Of a stretch of 64,000 bases of DNA, positions 24,233 through 36,100 are shown piece after piece; the stretch's first letter is position 1; every line of letters starts with the position of its first letter. The DNA lies in assembly GCA_036362985.1 (NCBI GenBank), contig JAYGXS010000001.1:16934099-16998098 (forward strand). The letters run 5' to 3'. A program made the translations under genes and the position numbers. Source of the DNA: Ligula intestinalis. Lineage: Eukaryota; Platyhelminthes; Cestoda; Diphyllobothriidea; Diphyllobothriidae. The notes under the pieces are model-generated. The model had not been told where the DNA came from. It saw nothing but the letters and a program-made list of their open reading frames with translations, and did not search any database.

Positions 24233-26560
24233 GGAGTGAGATCATGACAGAGGAAATACATTGCATTTCTCAGATATTTGGAAACAAGCTCTTGCTGTTT
24301 AAAAATGGCGTCCCTACTTCTTCCAGGATCTATTGAAAAACCTTGCAGAAAATATTCAGGCTCTTACCCCACTTAAGATTTTTAAATCAAATTCAGCTTC
24401 TTCGACTGTGCCACATTTTCTCCAAAATAGACTTAAGAAATTACAAAAACAACTTAAGGATACGTCTAATAGCTCTTTATCAGTTCACTTAAGAATAGCG
24501 CAACTATTTGAATTAGCGCTTAAAATAAGGCTTGTAAGAGATAGGCGTAGAGAGGCCACAGCATTAAGTGATGCGAATTCTTCGAGATCAGTTGCTCATG
24601 TCTTCCGTCTTCGGTCGGCTAAGCTTCAGAAAGTCATTCCATCCTTACTCAATGGCAACAATCATTTTGTTACAGAGGATTTGCAGAAAGCAGCATTACT
24701 AAATTCATTTTTCGCCAAGTTCTTTACCATCGAAACTAGCCCCACTCCTGTAATTCCCCTGATGTGTGATTCAAATCTCAGTACCCTTAATTTCTCACCT
24801 GCTTGTATTCAAAAGAAATAAGTCGTCTTAAAAATTCACATTCGGTAGGAACTGATAGCATTCCAAACTCACTCATCAAACAATTAAGAGATTTCCCACC
24901 CTTACTGAGTAAGTTATTTTCAGTGTTTCTTGAGAATGGCTTTTTCCCGGACTACTGGAAAACTTCTATTATAATTCCCGTATGTAAATCTGGTTCCTGA
25001 TCAAATATTCACAATTATCGCGGTGTTCATAAAACGCCCTCTCTGGCTAAACTCTTCGAAAAACTAATTGCCAAAAAAATTACAGATTTCTGCATAAACA
25101 ATAACATTCTCAGCTCCTCACAGCATGGCTTTTTACCGGACCGATCTTGTGAAACATGCCACATGTCTTTTCTAAATCTACTTACTTCTCTCCGTAATGA
25201 TAATCTATCTGTGGTAGTTATCTATTTTGACCTTAGTAAAGCATTTGATAAAGTTCCTCACAGGAGGCTCCTAGCCAAACTAGAGGCTATAGGATTTCGT
25301 AGTCCACTTACTGACTTCATCAGATCTTATCTTTCAAATCGACAACAAAAGGTTTAAGTGGGATCCTCATACTCTAATCCTACCGCAATTTTGAGTGGTG
25401 TCCTTCAAGGTACCGTGCTAGGTCCTCTGCTCTTTTTGCTTTACATAAATGATATCTCATTGAGTGTTAAACACTCCCAATCTTATATTTATGCAGATGA
25501 TCTCAAGTGTGTTTACTCCTTCTCTAACTCTACGGCCGCGAGATGCTTAGAACAAATTCATTCTGATCTGCACGCTCTTTCGGTGTGGAGCTCAACATGG
25601 CAGATGGATTTCTCACCTTCTAAGTGCCGATACATGTGCTTTGGGCCTGAAAGGCTGCCACAACCTGTTATTTTTCAAGGTTACCCAATGACTGAATGTT
25701 CCAGTATCAAGGACCTAGGATTAAGCTACACCAATAAATTAGACATTTCTCCTCACGCCGATAGAATTACAGCCAAAGCCGCACAGATTTGCGGCTTTAT
25801 TTCTTATAATTTCTATCTTCCTGAAATGAAATTAAGACTTTATCGTATGTTCGTGCTCCCCATCTTAGAATACTGTTGCCCCGTTTTCGGTCTCATGAAT
25901 GAAGGTAGCCGTTCAAAAATTGAACAAATTCAAAAAAATTTCACACGAAAACTGCTGTATCCGACAGCTTCTAAGACTTGCTACTCAAATAGATGTCAAT
26001 TAACAAAACTAAGGTTCCTTTGGGTCAGGAGATTGGAAGAAGGCTTTTGTCTCCTTTTTTGGCTGAATAATAGCACAAATTTACCCAGGACTTCTGTCAT
26101 TACCCCCGTCAGCCGTCCCTACAACCTAAGAAACTCGGCACTTGTTATACCCTCTCCTGCATCTTCCTCATGTAAACGCTCTTTGTTTTTTGCTTCTAGA
26201 TATAGCTTTCTTTGGAATAACTTGCCAATCGAAATTAGGTCGTTAACTAGACTGTCTGCTATCAAACAGAGACTGCACATTTATCTTAACGCTGATTCTC
26301 CTCATCTTTTCCGAGCAGCTTTCTCCATGACCCCGAGAAAGGACCATCGGGAATTTAGGAGATCCACTTGAAACTATTCTCTCTGCCTCGTATCCCCCGA
26401 GAACCTTCATGTTTCCATCAACCACCGCTGAATCAAACGAAGCCAAGCGGAAGTACTCAGTCTAAAATGCTGCAGTTTCGTTGAATACTTACCTTCATCA
26501 GACCACCCCCACCTATTTCTGCTCAACTACTATTTTCCTACTACTATCTTCCTAAGCAGT
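24233..26560 (+). mobile_element. Family A non-LTR retrotransposon, RT half, head-to-head with the previous copy
   Basis: It starts in the post-endonuclease linker (LLKNLAENIQALTPLKIFK), passes through a full RT and continues into a 3' untranslated region after 26371. In the overlapping linker it differs from the antisense copy (STVPHFLQNRLKKLQKQLKD against PTVPHFLMSRLKKLQRQLKD), so the two are independent insertions. No microsatellite tail was found before the inverted arm at 26843. Confidence 0.8.
24803..26371 (+). pseudogene. Family A reverse transcriptase with two in-frame stops
   Basis: One reading frame covers EISRLKNSHSVGTDSIPN, PDYWKTSIIIPVCKSGS (stop 24998-25000), SSSQHGFLPDRSCETCHMSF, VIYFDLSKAFDKVPHRRLL (stop 25355-25357), SGVLQGTVLGPLLFLLYIND, YIYADDLKCVYSF (catalytic motif intact), QMDFSPSKCRYMCFG, LPILEYCCPVFGLMN and LWNNLPIEIRSL. 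Upstream linker sequence at 24333-24821 is one frameshift away. This is the best preserved family A RT in the window and the natural reference for the others. Confidence 0.85.
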
Positions 26561-26842
26561 TTTTTTTCTTTTGCACACTTTTTGAACATGGAGGCCCGTT
26601 GAACACTGTCTCTATTTTCTCTGTACGAGTTTTTTTAACTGCCATACGTTTTCGTTTTTTAGTTCAAAATTACCCGCAAAACATTGCTAAATGTTGCCCC
26701 AAAAGGACATTTTCTGCTGACATTATTACGACTTTCTACGTCTACGTGCACATATTGTCAAAGTATTTTTTGAATTTTTATTTTTTCGAAATTAACTTTG
26801 TATAGATAATGCCGTACCGGCGCTGAAAAATATAAATTCTAA
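26561..26842. other. No gene; AT-rich 3' flank of the family A copy
   Basis: Nothing recognisable lies between the family A 3' region and the right inverted arm. Confidence 0.4.
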
Positions 26843-27751
26843 ATGTGCTTCACAAATAAACCTTTTTTGATCAAGTAAGATACGTCAGTTATTCTGCCGA
26901 ATCTGCTGATCGGAAATCATTGAAAAAATATGTTTTGGAAAAGGTTTCATCCACCTCAAAATCTAGTGTAGAAACAACTATGACATCATCTGAACTCCCA
27001 CGTGGGTCAAAAAATGATACTGACAATTGTTGGCTACCTCTACAGAAAAATAGATCAAGTATATTTGATGCTAAGGAGGAAAGACTACCTGATTTCACAT
27101 GCAGAGGTATCGAGGGGTTGTAAGGCAAATAAAGGTTAACCCTAACGGCTGCGATTTTCCAGGCTTGGTTCTATAGAAAAAGGCAGAGTCATGGGAGGGC
27201 CAGAATGGCAGGAAGTGTATTCCGTACTGAGGGGTTAAAGAATATATAAGGAGATTTGAGTATGCGAGCAGCCGTCCTTCTGCTAAAGTGGTGTGGCCCG
27301 AAGTGTTATCTGGGAGCAGAAACCACATTGAGGTCTGTGTCCAGACGCATTGAGGCCAACCTGCTAATGAGGCTAGTTTACTAACGTGGTCATCCAATTG
27401 AATGGACTGAGGTCAAGCCATTGTGGGTTGAGGCCAGGGCGGAAAGGCAAGGTGTGCACGTTTGCGTCTGCTACAAGGACGTAATGCGTAAGTGCGTGGT
27501 GGAAATTCACGTGCGTCTGATCATGGCTTCCAAGTAGAGCTAACGGCCACTTCAGATATCAACGACCTCAACTAAACCGTCGAACTTTTTAGGACCAAAT
27601 TTACGAAACCGTTGAAGTTCAGGAACATTTAAGTCAGTGGTAATCAAACGGTACGTAAGATTTATGTCAACTGCAGCACAAAATTCCTGCAAGACAAAAA
27701 TAACGTGTGTGTGACGTAGCCTTTGTTGAATCAACAGTCCTCGACAGAATA

Positions 27752-28521
27752 ATAATAATATGTTTATTATGCCAGTTTACAGGCAATTGTAAAGAGTTGG
27801 TAATGCACCTCTTGGGCGCCTTCCAACACCTCGAAGACCGGAAAAAACCTAAAACAAACTCCCTATGTTGCGGCCAGTGTTGCTTTTGTTTCAGGTTTTT
27901 GTTTTGTCAATACTGGGCGAGATAGGGAGTTTGTTTAAAGGGAAAAAATCCTGCCTTCAAAGGTATGATACAAACGGAATAAATGTACAGTTGTAAGCTG
28001 AGTTGACTCATCAGCAGGAGAACTGTTTCATATCGTTTAAAAACATAAGTTCCAGACGGAGAGGGTTGGCACAAGAACACAGTGTTCTCAGTCTTCCTTC
28101 AGTGGTTGTCGGCAAAAGTTGCGCGCTATCGGCTGAAGGGTAAGCAGACTGCGGGCTGCTGCTTCAGCAGCATTATCTTCAGCATGAAGCCTGGCGGGGT
28201 TCAGAGTCCACGAACGCCATCAGAGTGAAAGAGAGATTCCACCGAGTCAGCACCCAAAATTCGTGAAAGTTGCCCTGAATGTAGAAAACTAGTTATAGCT
28301 CTCGTAAACATTGGGCAGTTTTGCTGGGTTTTAATCATTTTGGGCAGCTTATTCCAGATTGATATGGCATTTACTGAAAAGAATTGCCAGTACTTAACTG
28401 TACGTGCCATAGGAAGAAATAAAAATACGTCTCGATGACTGGCGCGTCGAGAGTGCTTAAGCTGCCTTATTTTACTTAGGGGATTAAAGGTTTGACCATT
28501 CAAAAGTTTAAACAGTAAAAC
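27752..28521 (-). mobile_element. 5'-truncated family B insertion with 8-bp target-site duplication
   Basis: It contains the last 100 codons of the family B RT (28503-28201: NAISIWNKLPKMIKTQQN) and the 3' region ending in an ATA-rich tail at 27752. Flanking 8-mers acagaata at 27744-27751 and 28522-28529 are identical. The left arm holds a single copy of this 8-mer (9780-9787, reverse complement), which is the unoccupied site. This defines the 3' boundary of family B directly. Confidence 0.92.
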
Positions 28522-28529
28522 ACAGAATA

Positions 28530-30319
28530 CACATTGTTTACAGTCGGAAGACGAAGAAAAGATGCGACCTCAGCAGGCCTGACCCAAATGTCCGCTTGAG
28601 TGAGTTGGGTGCATGGCCGGAAACTGAAGGCGAAAGGATGCTAACAATCATGCGGAGAGACGCCGCAATCGGGACAGTTGTGGGATTTGGTTTCGCAGCG
28701 AACGGAACAGTCACGGCAGCGATATCGATCAGAGGCAGAGGGTTGGCGTTAATCCTGGTGGTGAGGAGGATGGGTCGACGCAAAGTGGCCGAGAAAAGTT
28801 GCTCCGTCAGCAAAAACACAGGTGGAGCACAGGAGCGATTGAGCCAACGAAGGGAGATTGGCATCGCAGACCTTGGCCGCTGTAAGATGGGCTGTAACGC
28901 GACGAAGACGCGTCTGCTGTGGTTACTTGATCGTAACTCTCATTGGGATTAGGTGGGCCGTACATACAAACAAAGACTTAAGAGTAGATTACTTGAGAGA
29001 AATATAAATATGAACCTTGTACTTGCGTATTTTTTTACACACACACTGTGATATGAAAAATGAAAATGTAGATTCAAATGCAAAAAGCGTGACAAATCCA
29101 CCTAAATGAAGGAAACAAAATAGTCACACAGCATATTATAGTGGAGGAGCAAATTTGAACAAGCGTTTATTCAGGAGTCTACAGTCGACGCTGATGGTGT
29201 GGTGGTAACGACTGGTACCGATGAACTAGAGGTTTTGGGTTCGAGTCCCTCTCGCGCCGCAGCTTTTACAAGCTGATCTACACGTTTATTTTTGTCTCCC
29301 ATATTAGATCAGACTAACGATAAACGATATTTAAGCTCTATGCAATATGTATAAAGCGTTCAACTGTATGAAACAGGGTATTGAAACGACTCAGCCGTTT
29401 GCAGAGAGCTGGAATCCGGGAGAATTGCTGACAGAAGGCAGTGACGGAGATGATGCTCGTTTTGACTAATGTCCTGTCGTGTATTCGGAGGCTGGAGTTA
29501 TTGCGAAAGTGAATCCAATAGCTAACAACGAAAGTCCGCCAGAGGGCTAGGTGAACCGAAATCCCGAAAATAATATTTCCTACGAAGGACGAGAAATTTA
29601 ATCCGCAATTTGAAGCGGTTTTGACCTTGGAGCACACGTCATTCCGCTGGACCGCCGTGGTCCTAAGTGACGTCTGGCGGCTGAGGGTGGGGAAAAAGGG
29701 ACATGTTTGTGTGGTGCTTGGGCAGCCGAAAGAACCTAGACGCACGTGTGTGTGTCCGCGTGGAAGAAGGTCAAGTCTCTGCAGGTCAGCGCGTTGGTAT
29801 GCGCTGACTGAGGTCTTGGATACCTTGAGGCAGCTGGCCTTGAATAATAATTCTGGACCAAGAAATGGAGGCCGTCGGACGGCAGAGACCACTACAGATT
29901 CTCCAAATGACGCAATAATTGTCACAAATTCATTTTGTCAGTAATAGTGCGGTAACAGATCTCAAGTACTTAACTTTTGTATAGCTTTTATAGGTATGCA
30001 AATGTTTGCCTTTATTCCACGTCAATTTGTCCTGCCAAGGAGAGCGAAGAAAATCGCAGTTAAAAATAGACAAGGGGTGAAATGGTGGGAGACCAACAAA
30101 CCCCCGCTAGGAAGCAAGGCTACATGAAACAAAATCCATACTATCTGACAATGCAGCATGCCATTCGCAGCCGAGAAGCAATTATATTAAAGGTTTGTGG
30201 CACTTATCCCAATAGAAGTTGGCGAAATTCAAAAAGGCTAATAGTAAGAAAACCCATAATAATATTTACTGAATAAATTGCGGAACACAAAACGAAAAAT
30301 ATATACATACGTAGATAAA
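28530..30319. other. Noncoding part of the right inverted arm
   Basis: 28530-29176 and 29619-30319 match the left arm; 29177-29618 does not. I recognise no domain in the open frames (28596-28952, 29338-29925, 30082-30276). The private block holds the tRNA-like sequence at about 29214-29273. Confidence 0.5.
29205..29275 (+). other. tRNA-like sequence, possible SINE head
   Basis: It contains ggttcgagtcc, a match to the Pol III B-box consensus, about 40 bp after gtggtggtaacgactgg, which resembles a tRNA D-arm. The T-stem is imperfect and I could not complete an acceptor stem, so a functional tRNA is unlikely. A tRNA-derived SINE remnant is the better guess. Confidence 0.3.
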
Positions 30320-33045
30320 TGGAATTAAAGTCGAAAAATGAACAAACAATTTTCAACTATTATTGTCGCCTTGTACCTGAGACAAGACCTCCAAAGCAAA
30401 GTTATTCGAAGCCTTGGAGTTGAAGGCCTCATTGAACAACTCTGGGTGTCAGTCTCTAGCTCCCGCGAATCACTTGTAATGGTGGGTGTTGTGTAGAGGA
30501 GTCCTAGCACTACGTCTCTGGCCTGGCTCGACACATTCGCTGAATATGCATCATCTTCTCATGTTTCTATTTTGGGCGACCTTAACCTTCCTTCGGTTAA
30601 TTGGTCTATGGCATCCCCAGTATCCACATCTCCAAACTGTCTAAACAAGGCTTTTCTTGATGTTGTTTCGGTCAATGGTCTTGTGCAAAATTTACTGTCG
30701 CCTACGCGGATATCAGCTTCTTCGTAGTCGAGTTTGGATTTAATCTTAACTAACCAGCATGATGAAATTTCGAATGTCACCATCTTGAATCCATTGGTTA
30801 CTGGTGATCCCTACATCGTTTCCGCGTACTATCTGCTCTCACGACCAACAGTTAGACCCCGGAGACCGCTTTTATTATGGGAGGTGCCTTCCGCTGCATC
30901 TGTAGAGGGAAAATGGGCACTGTTGAAATCTAACTTTACTGCACTTATCACGGAGTTTACTTCAATGTCTGTCCCTGGCTCGTCCCGGCTCTTTCCACCC
31001 TGGATCGGCCGAACAGCTCAAGGCTTTTTGCGAAGGCGCGACCGAGCGTGGAAAGCGTTTCGTTTACTCGGAACGTAATCTGAATTTGATCGCTATAAAC
31101 AAGTGCGTAATGAATGCCGGCAACGTAAAATGGATTACGAAGATATGATACTGCAAGTCTCCGACTCTCAGCCCAAGCGGTTCCACGCCTATATCAACCG
31201 TCGTCGCAGAGCTCAACCTGGAATCCCAGAGCTAATTGCAGCGGATGGTCAGCACATACTACCGGACGGGGAGAAATCGTTGGCTTTGGTATCACAATAC
31301 CGGGGTGTATATGCTAACCAGCAGCAAACAATAGCACCAGTGTTCCTCCCATCTCAGAACCCGGCGATTTTAGCGAATATCGAGTTCTCGGTAGAAAAGT
31401 TTATCCGCATTTTGACAGCACTTAAATTCTCGACCTCACCTGGACCTCACGATTTGCACCCACTTATACTGAAGCATCTGGCAGATATCATTGCTCCACT
31501 TGTTATGAATAAATTTCAAAAGAACATGAGCACGAGCACTCTTCCTCAAGATTGGAAGTTTGGTGTCGTGAAGCCGTTTTATAAATCCGGCGATGAATCG
31601 TTTCCCTCCAATTATAGGCCAGTAACCCTCACCACGGTTTTAGTGAAGGCTCTCGAAACCCTCATAAAACAAGAGATCAACAATGTCCTGGACTAAACCA
31701 ACGGTTAGATTGAAGAGCAACACGGTTTTTAGCGCGGAAAATCTTGTGTAACAAACCTGTTATTTGCCCGTGAGTCTTGGGCAAAATCGAAAGATAGGGG
31801 TTGTCCAACGCACGTGGTATTTATCGACTTCAGTAAAGCGTTTGACAGGGTTTCTCATTTACTGATCGTTAACAAGTTAGCAACCCTTGGTATTGGTGGC
31901 AATATATTCTGAACTGGATCCAGCCATGTTTGAGTGATAGGACTTGGAGTGTCAGTGTCGGAGGTGTATTGCCTCCTGCAGAGGTCGTATCATCTGGGGT
32001 TCCTCAAGGATGCATTCTTGGCCCCACCTTGATCGCCATCTACGTTCAGGATCTAAAACAATACCTTTCTTCTCCGTTCGTATTTTTCGCCGATGACCTG
32101 AAAATATGGCGTGATGTCACCGGTGCTAACGACATAATCGCCCTGCAACAGGACCTTATCCAGTTAGCCTCTTGGGTTTCAAGTGACCAACTGCAGGTCA
32201 ATGCTGCGAAATCGGCTTTCATGACAATTTGATCTATTAAGGTCATCTAACCATACTCGCTCAATGGTGCCCCACTCTGACAAGTCAGGAAATTCCGCAA
32301 CCTTGGAGTCATGATACAAGATAATTTGAAAACAAACTGTCACACAGCCAAAATTCGTGCTGCTGGGCTTCGGTGATTCTTAGTGTTGAAAAGGACCTTC
32401 TCTTTGTGGTCTCCCACCATATTTAAAAAGCTGTTCTCCATCTTCGTTTGGCCTATCATCGAGTTTGCGGGCTCGGCTTACTTTCCTTCCTACGCAGGAG
32501 AAAAGCTCGCACTTGAATCGGTGCAATGACCGGGTTCTAGGATGGTCCCACAACTCCGTGGACTTCCATATGAAGCACATCTTCGCAGTTTAGAATTGTT
32601 TTCTCTGGAATATCGTCGACATCGAGGGGATCTAATTTTGCTGTTCCGCTTGGTTTTGCTCAACCAATACCCAGAGTTGGATTGGATCATCATTCTAAAT
32701 TACGACGCTCGCAACCGAGGCCACTCCTTTCGACTAGTCCAGCAACGCTCAGACCATCTGCATCAAAATAACCGGTTTTCCCGTCGGGTCATCAAAGGTT
32801 GGAACTCGCTTTGTGAGGATATTATCCACGCTATGTCGAAGCCCAGTTTCGAAAGACGCCTTGATGGCTTTTTTCTAATGGCCGTGGATGACAACGTCTA
32901 CTCAACCAGTCAGCGGTTCGCACTTCCTTTCGAGGATCGTCCTGTTTAAGTTTATTTTCTGTCTTTAATTATATTTGAGGAGACTCCTCCGGGCCTTGGG
33001 CCTCTTGTCTTCAATATAATGAAATTGAAAATTGAAATTGAACAG
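30320..33045 (+). mobile_element. Family C non-LTR retrotransposon, nearly full length, decayed
   Basis: In order it has an endonuclease (about 30350-30860: HVSILGDLNLPSVNW, SLDLILTNQHDE), a linker, an RT (about 31330-32500: SPGPHDLHPLILKHLA, SFPSNYRPVTLTTVL, VVFIDFSKAFDRVSH, SSGVPQGCILGPTLIAIYV, FFADDLKIW) and a C-terminal domain (32542-32949: YRRHRGDLILLFRL, RVIKGWNSLCEDI). The frame is broken by around eight stops and shifts. The 3' end has two hairpins (32977-32989 and gggccttgggcc at 32991-33002) and a short repeated tail (gaaattgaaaattgaaatt) ending about 33042. Confidence 0.88.
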
Positions 33046-33130
33046 TATTTTACTACACTGAAAATTAAGCAAAGATTTCAACATAAAAGTGAAAATAATT
33101 GTCGAGTTGACATCATTTGCTACCATATAA
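33046..33130. promoter_or_regulatory. Short AT-rich gap between the retroelement tail and the syntaxin start codon
   Basis: Only about 85 bp separate the family C 3' tail from the syntaxin ATG. If no untranslated exon lies further upstream, the promoter and 5' leader must overlap or include retroelement sequence. I see no clear TATA box. Trans-splicing, common in flatworms, is also possible. Confidence 0.35.
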
Positions 33131-36100
33131 ATGCCGAAGGATTTATTGCCATTTTTGCAGAAAGTAACTAATTTTGTTCAATTTTATATTTTTACTTTAT
33201 TTTAGGAAGCTGGTATTGATACCGCATATGCACAAAATCCATCGGTTGATACCAATTATTTAACGTCGTTCTTCAATGAGGTATCGTCGTGTTATTTTTT
33301 TTACGAAATACGTAGGTTGAAACCCTAAGAAACGAAGTTAATGAAATAAGCAGGCTAGTTGGTGAAATCAAATCCCGCCATAGTGAAATTCTCGCCGCGC
33401 CCAACCAAGATGAAAGTAAGCATTCACATATTTGCCATACGTTTCTGGCTGTTTTGAATAAATTCCCTAGTAATTACCTCGTGTAAATTACCATTCGCCT
33501 TTATTTTAGTGTTTTTATATAACGTTTTTGTTATGCACTGATAAGCAGTTACCAAGTTTTAAAAAATTGATTTCTGGTCGTGTAAATTTGCCACTTATGT
33601 TCAATAAACATACCCTCGGTGCGGATTACTACAAATGAATTTTACCAGTTGCTTCATGCTTTTAATTCAGTGATGAGTGAATGGGAATTTATGTTAATTC
33701 ACCAATAGTTCTGGTTATATTCAAATTTCGGTCGTGTGCTCGCTGATTACACACATGTTGACTTCCGACTCTTCAATTCCAGAGTTCTATTTTTAACCTG
33801 ATTATAAACATTTTTACGTGCCTAGTTTATATACTTAAACTGTTCACCATAGCGCTTAATAGTAGTCTATATTCTGGAATGTTAGATATACGGTAGCATA
33901 TGGTGTCACAAAATGGTTGGTAAACAGTAAAGCGAAGGGTGTGGCATGACAAACTGACTGACTGAGGGCGCCTACTTATCCAGAAAAGGTGATTCCAGTC
34001 TCCGTTTTCTGTATCGGAAAATTCCATTCTTCCCATATTTCATTAGCCACTGTGTGGCTATTAGCGGAGCTCGAGGTTGAGATAGAGAGAGCTCTAAGAT
34101 ACAGGGAAACCAGTGAGTCCTGTAATTGATCAGTGAACCCCTATCTACCATTGTATATATTTGTTTTAAGTAGTTAAAGGATCGGCGCGTACTCATTCAC
34201 GCTTATACAAATGCCCCATCTCTAGCGACATAAAATGGCATGTGACTAGGTACCGATCACTTTCGGTTCGACAAAGCGTTTAGGTCCCATATAGTAGACC
34301 CAATGGTATAAAAAATGCGATGTGCAATTGCGCATGTTTGTGTTTCCGTCTTCGTTTAGCTTATTGTAAATTAGATGCCTACTGCGACAAATATTACTTC
34401 ATTGGATGTATTCAGGGACGCCGTGTAACTGCATCTGTGGCAAAACCTTCCATTTGTCTGTTAAGACTGCTTGCTCCAGATGGTGTAATCGATTATTGTT
34501 TCCACCAGCCCGAAAAAAATGAAGGCAAACTCGACTAGGGATTATCTGAAAAATATTGGGCTGAAGTAGTGATTCCCATGGAGCAGGCCTAAAAGTTCTT
34601 GACAATTGAGGACTCTACTGAGTCATTCGCCATGTTGGTGCTAAGCTTTCTGCACTGAGTGTGTTTGTTAGTTGTGTGTATGGTGGCTTTATTGCTAAGA
34701 AGTCGGCCGAGGTTGAGCACTTGCGGGAGCACTTCGAGCTCCGAACTCACAATCATTTGCTCCCATCTGCAGCGGAGTCTGCTCCATTTCCAACCTCTGC
34801 AGTGTCATCTGATTTTCCTTCGAAAAAAGTAGTCGCTGCCATAGTAAGGTTGCACAACAAAGCAACTGCAGGGGGCCTTATACCCACTGAAATCTAAAAG
34901 TGTTTTTTCGACACTGCCGCTCTGACTCCATGAAGGGGTCAAATAGGCGTGGATAGACGTGGTCGTTTTCGATGACTAGGGCTCATACATCCTTGTACCT
35001 GTCCTCAAAAAGGGAGACAAGACGAGGTGCGGGAACTATTGCGGCAAAAGTTTTATCGACGTTGCTGTGAAGGCTTTCGCTATGGCCCTTCTTAAGGATT
35101 TCAGGCCATGCCTGATCCTAGAGAGAGGCGCAAACAAGCCGGACGCCCTAGTGAGCGTGAATGGGCCTACCAGATATTCACACTGAAGTTTATCCTTGAA
35201 TTCCACAATAGCTACCAATAAACGACGGCCGTCTGCCTTGTTGACTTTGAATAGTGATGACTCTAGTATTTTTATTTTAACAGAAACCAACAGCAATAAA
35301 CAAGTAGTTAGTGTGATGACTCGTCCTCAACATTTGTTTAACGGATGCGAAACATGGCAATTCAGTTGGGCCGGCTTAGGCGCGATAAGAAAGACAGTTT
35401 CTCTATTTTCAGTTACTTAGACCACCTTCCCTAAAAACGGGGAAACCATTGACCCTTTCCGCGATAGTCATTGTGCTATTTCACACGCACTGCTGTCACC
35501 TTAAGTTCTGCTGCGTGCTCCCTGTAGTTGCATAAACTCTTACCAGTTGATTCAGACCTGTTTTATTCATGGGCTCTTGACTTTTTGCCCCGATGGACAA
35601 ATCTTTACCTTGGCAGTTAGCGCCTGGTGTGGTCGAGGTCGCAGTGATTTAGGATGACCTGAGGCCCAAGATATTGTTTTTCAGCTTCCGAAAACAAGTA
35701 GCATTCATGTCATTTTCTTGATTCTTCGTTCTGCACTTTCTAGGCAGAATCGTGGTGACTTTGGCTATAAACTGTCTTTATTGAAATTCGCAACCCGACG
35801 TAGGGCCTTATCGATTGTAATTTATTGTTATTTTGATCTATAAGTGAATAAAAAGTTCCGACCTTTTCAATGGACCCATGCTTTCCGATACTGTTTTTCT
35901 GTTTCATGGCTTATCCATTAAGTTCATCATCCCCCGTAGTGTGGGCTGTGTTTGCTCACCTCAAGAAGTCTTACCATCTCGACACTTTTACACATAGGAG
36001 GGATAAATCTGCGAATGAAAATAATGAAACTGGTATGACGATGGTTGTATTTTTACACGTGGGCTGACAAGAAAATTTCCTTCTCTGTTTAAAACGCTGT

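Larger units (their letters stand above)
26843..30867 (-). repeat. Right arm of the large inverted duplication
   Basis: Reverse-complement partner of 7086-10688. It carries a 770-bp family B insertion (27752-28521) absent from the left arm, and a private 442-bp central block (29177-29618) in place of the left arm's 829 bp. Its 3' edge lies inside a family C element that continues intact to 33045, whereas the left arm's copy is truncated. This arm is therefore the more complete version at that end. Confidence 0.85.

Noticed and set aside
22371..26371. Twin-priming origin of the head-to-head family A halves
   Set aside because: The overlapping linker parts differ at many residues, so they cannot be halves of one reverse-transcribed copy. 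The assembly gap adds further doubt.
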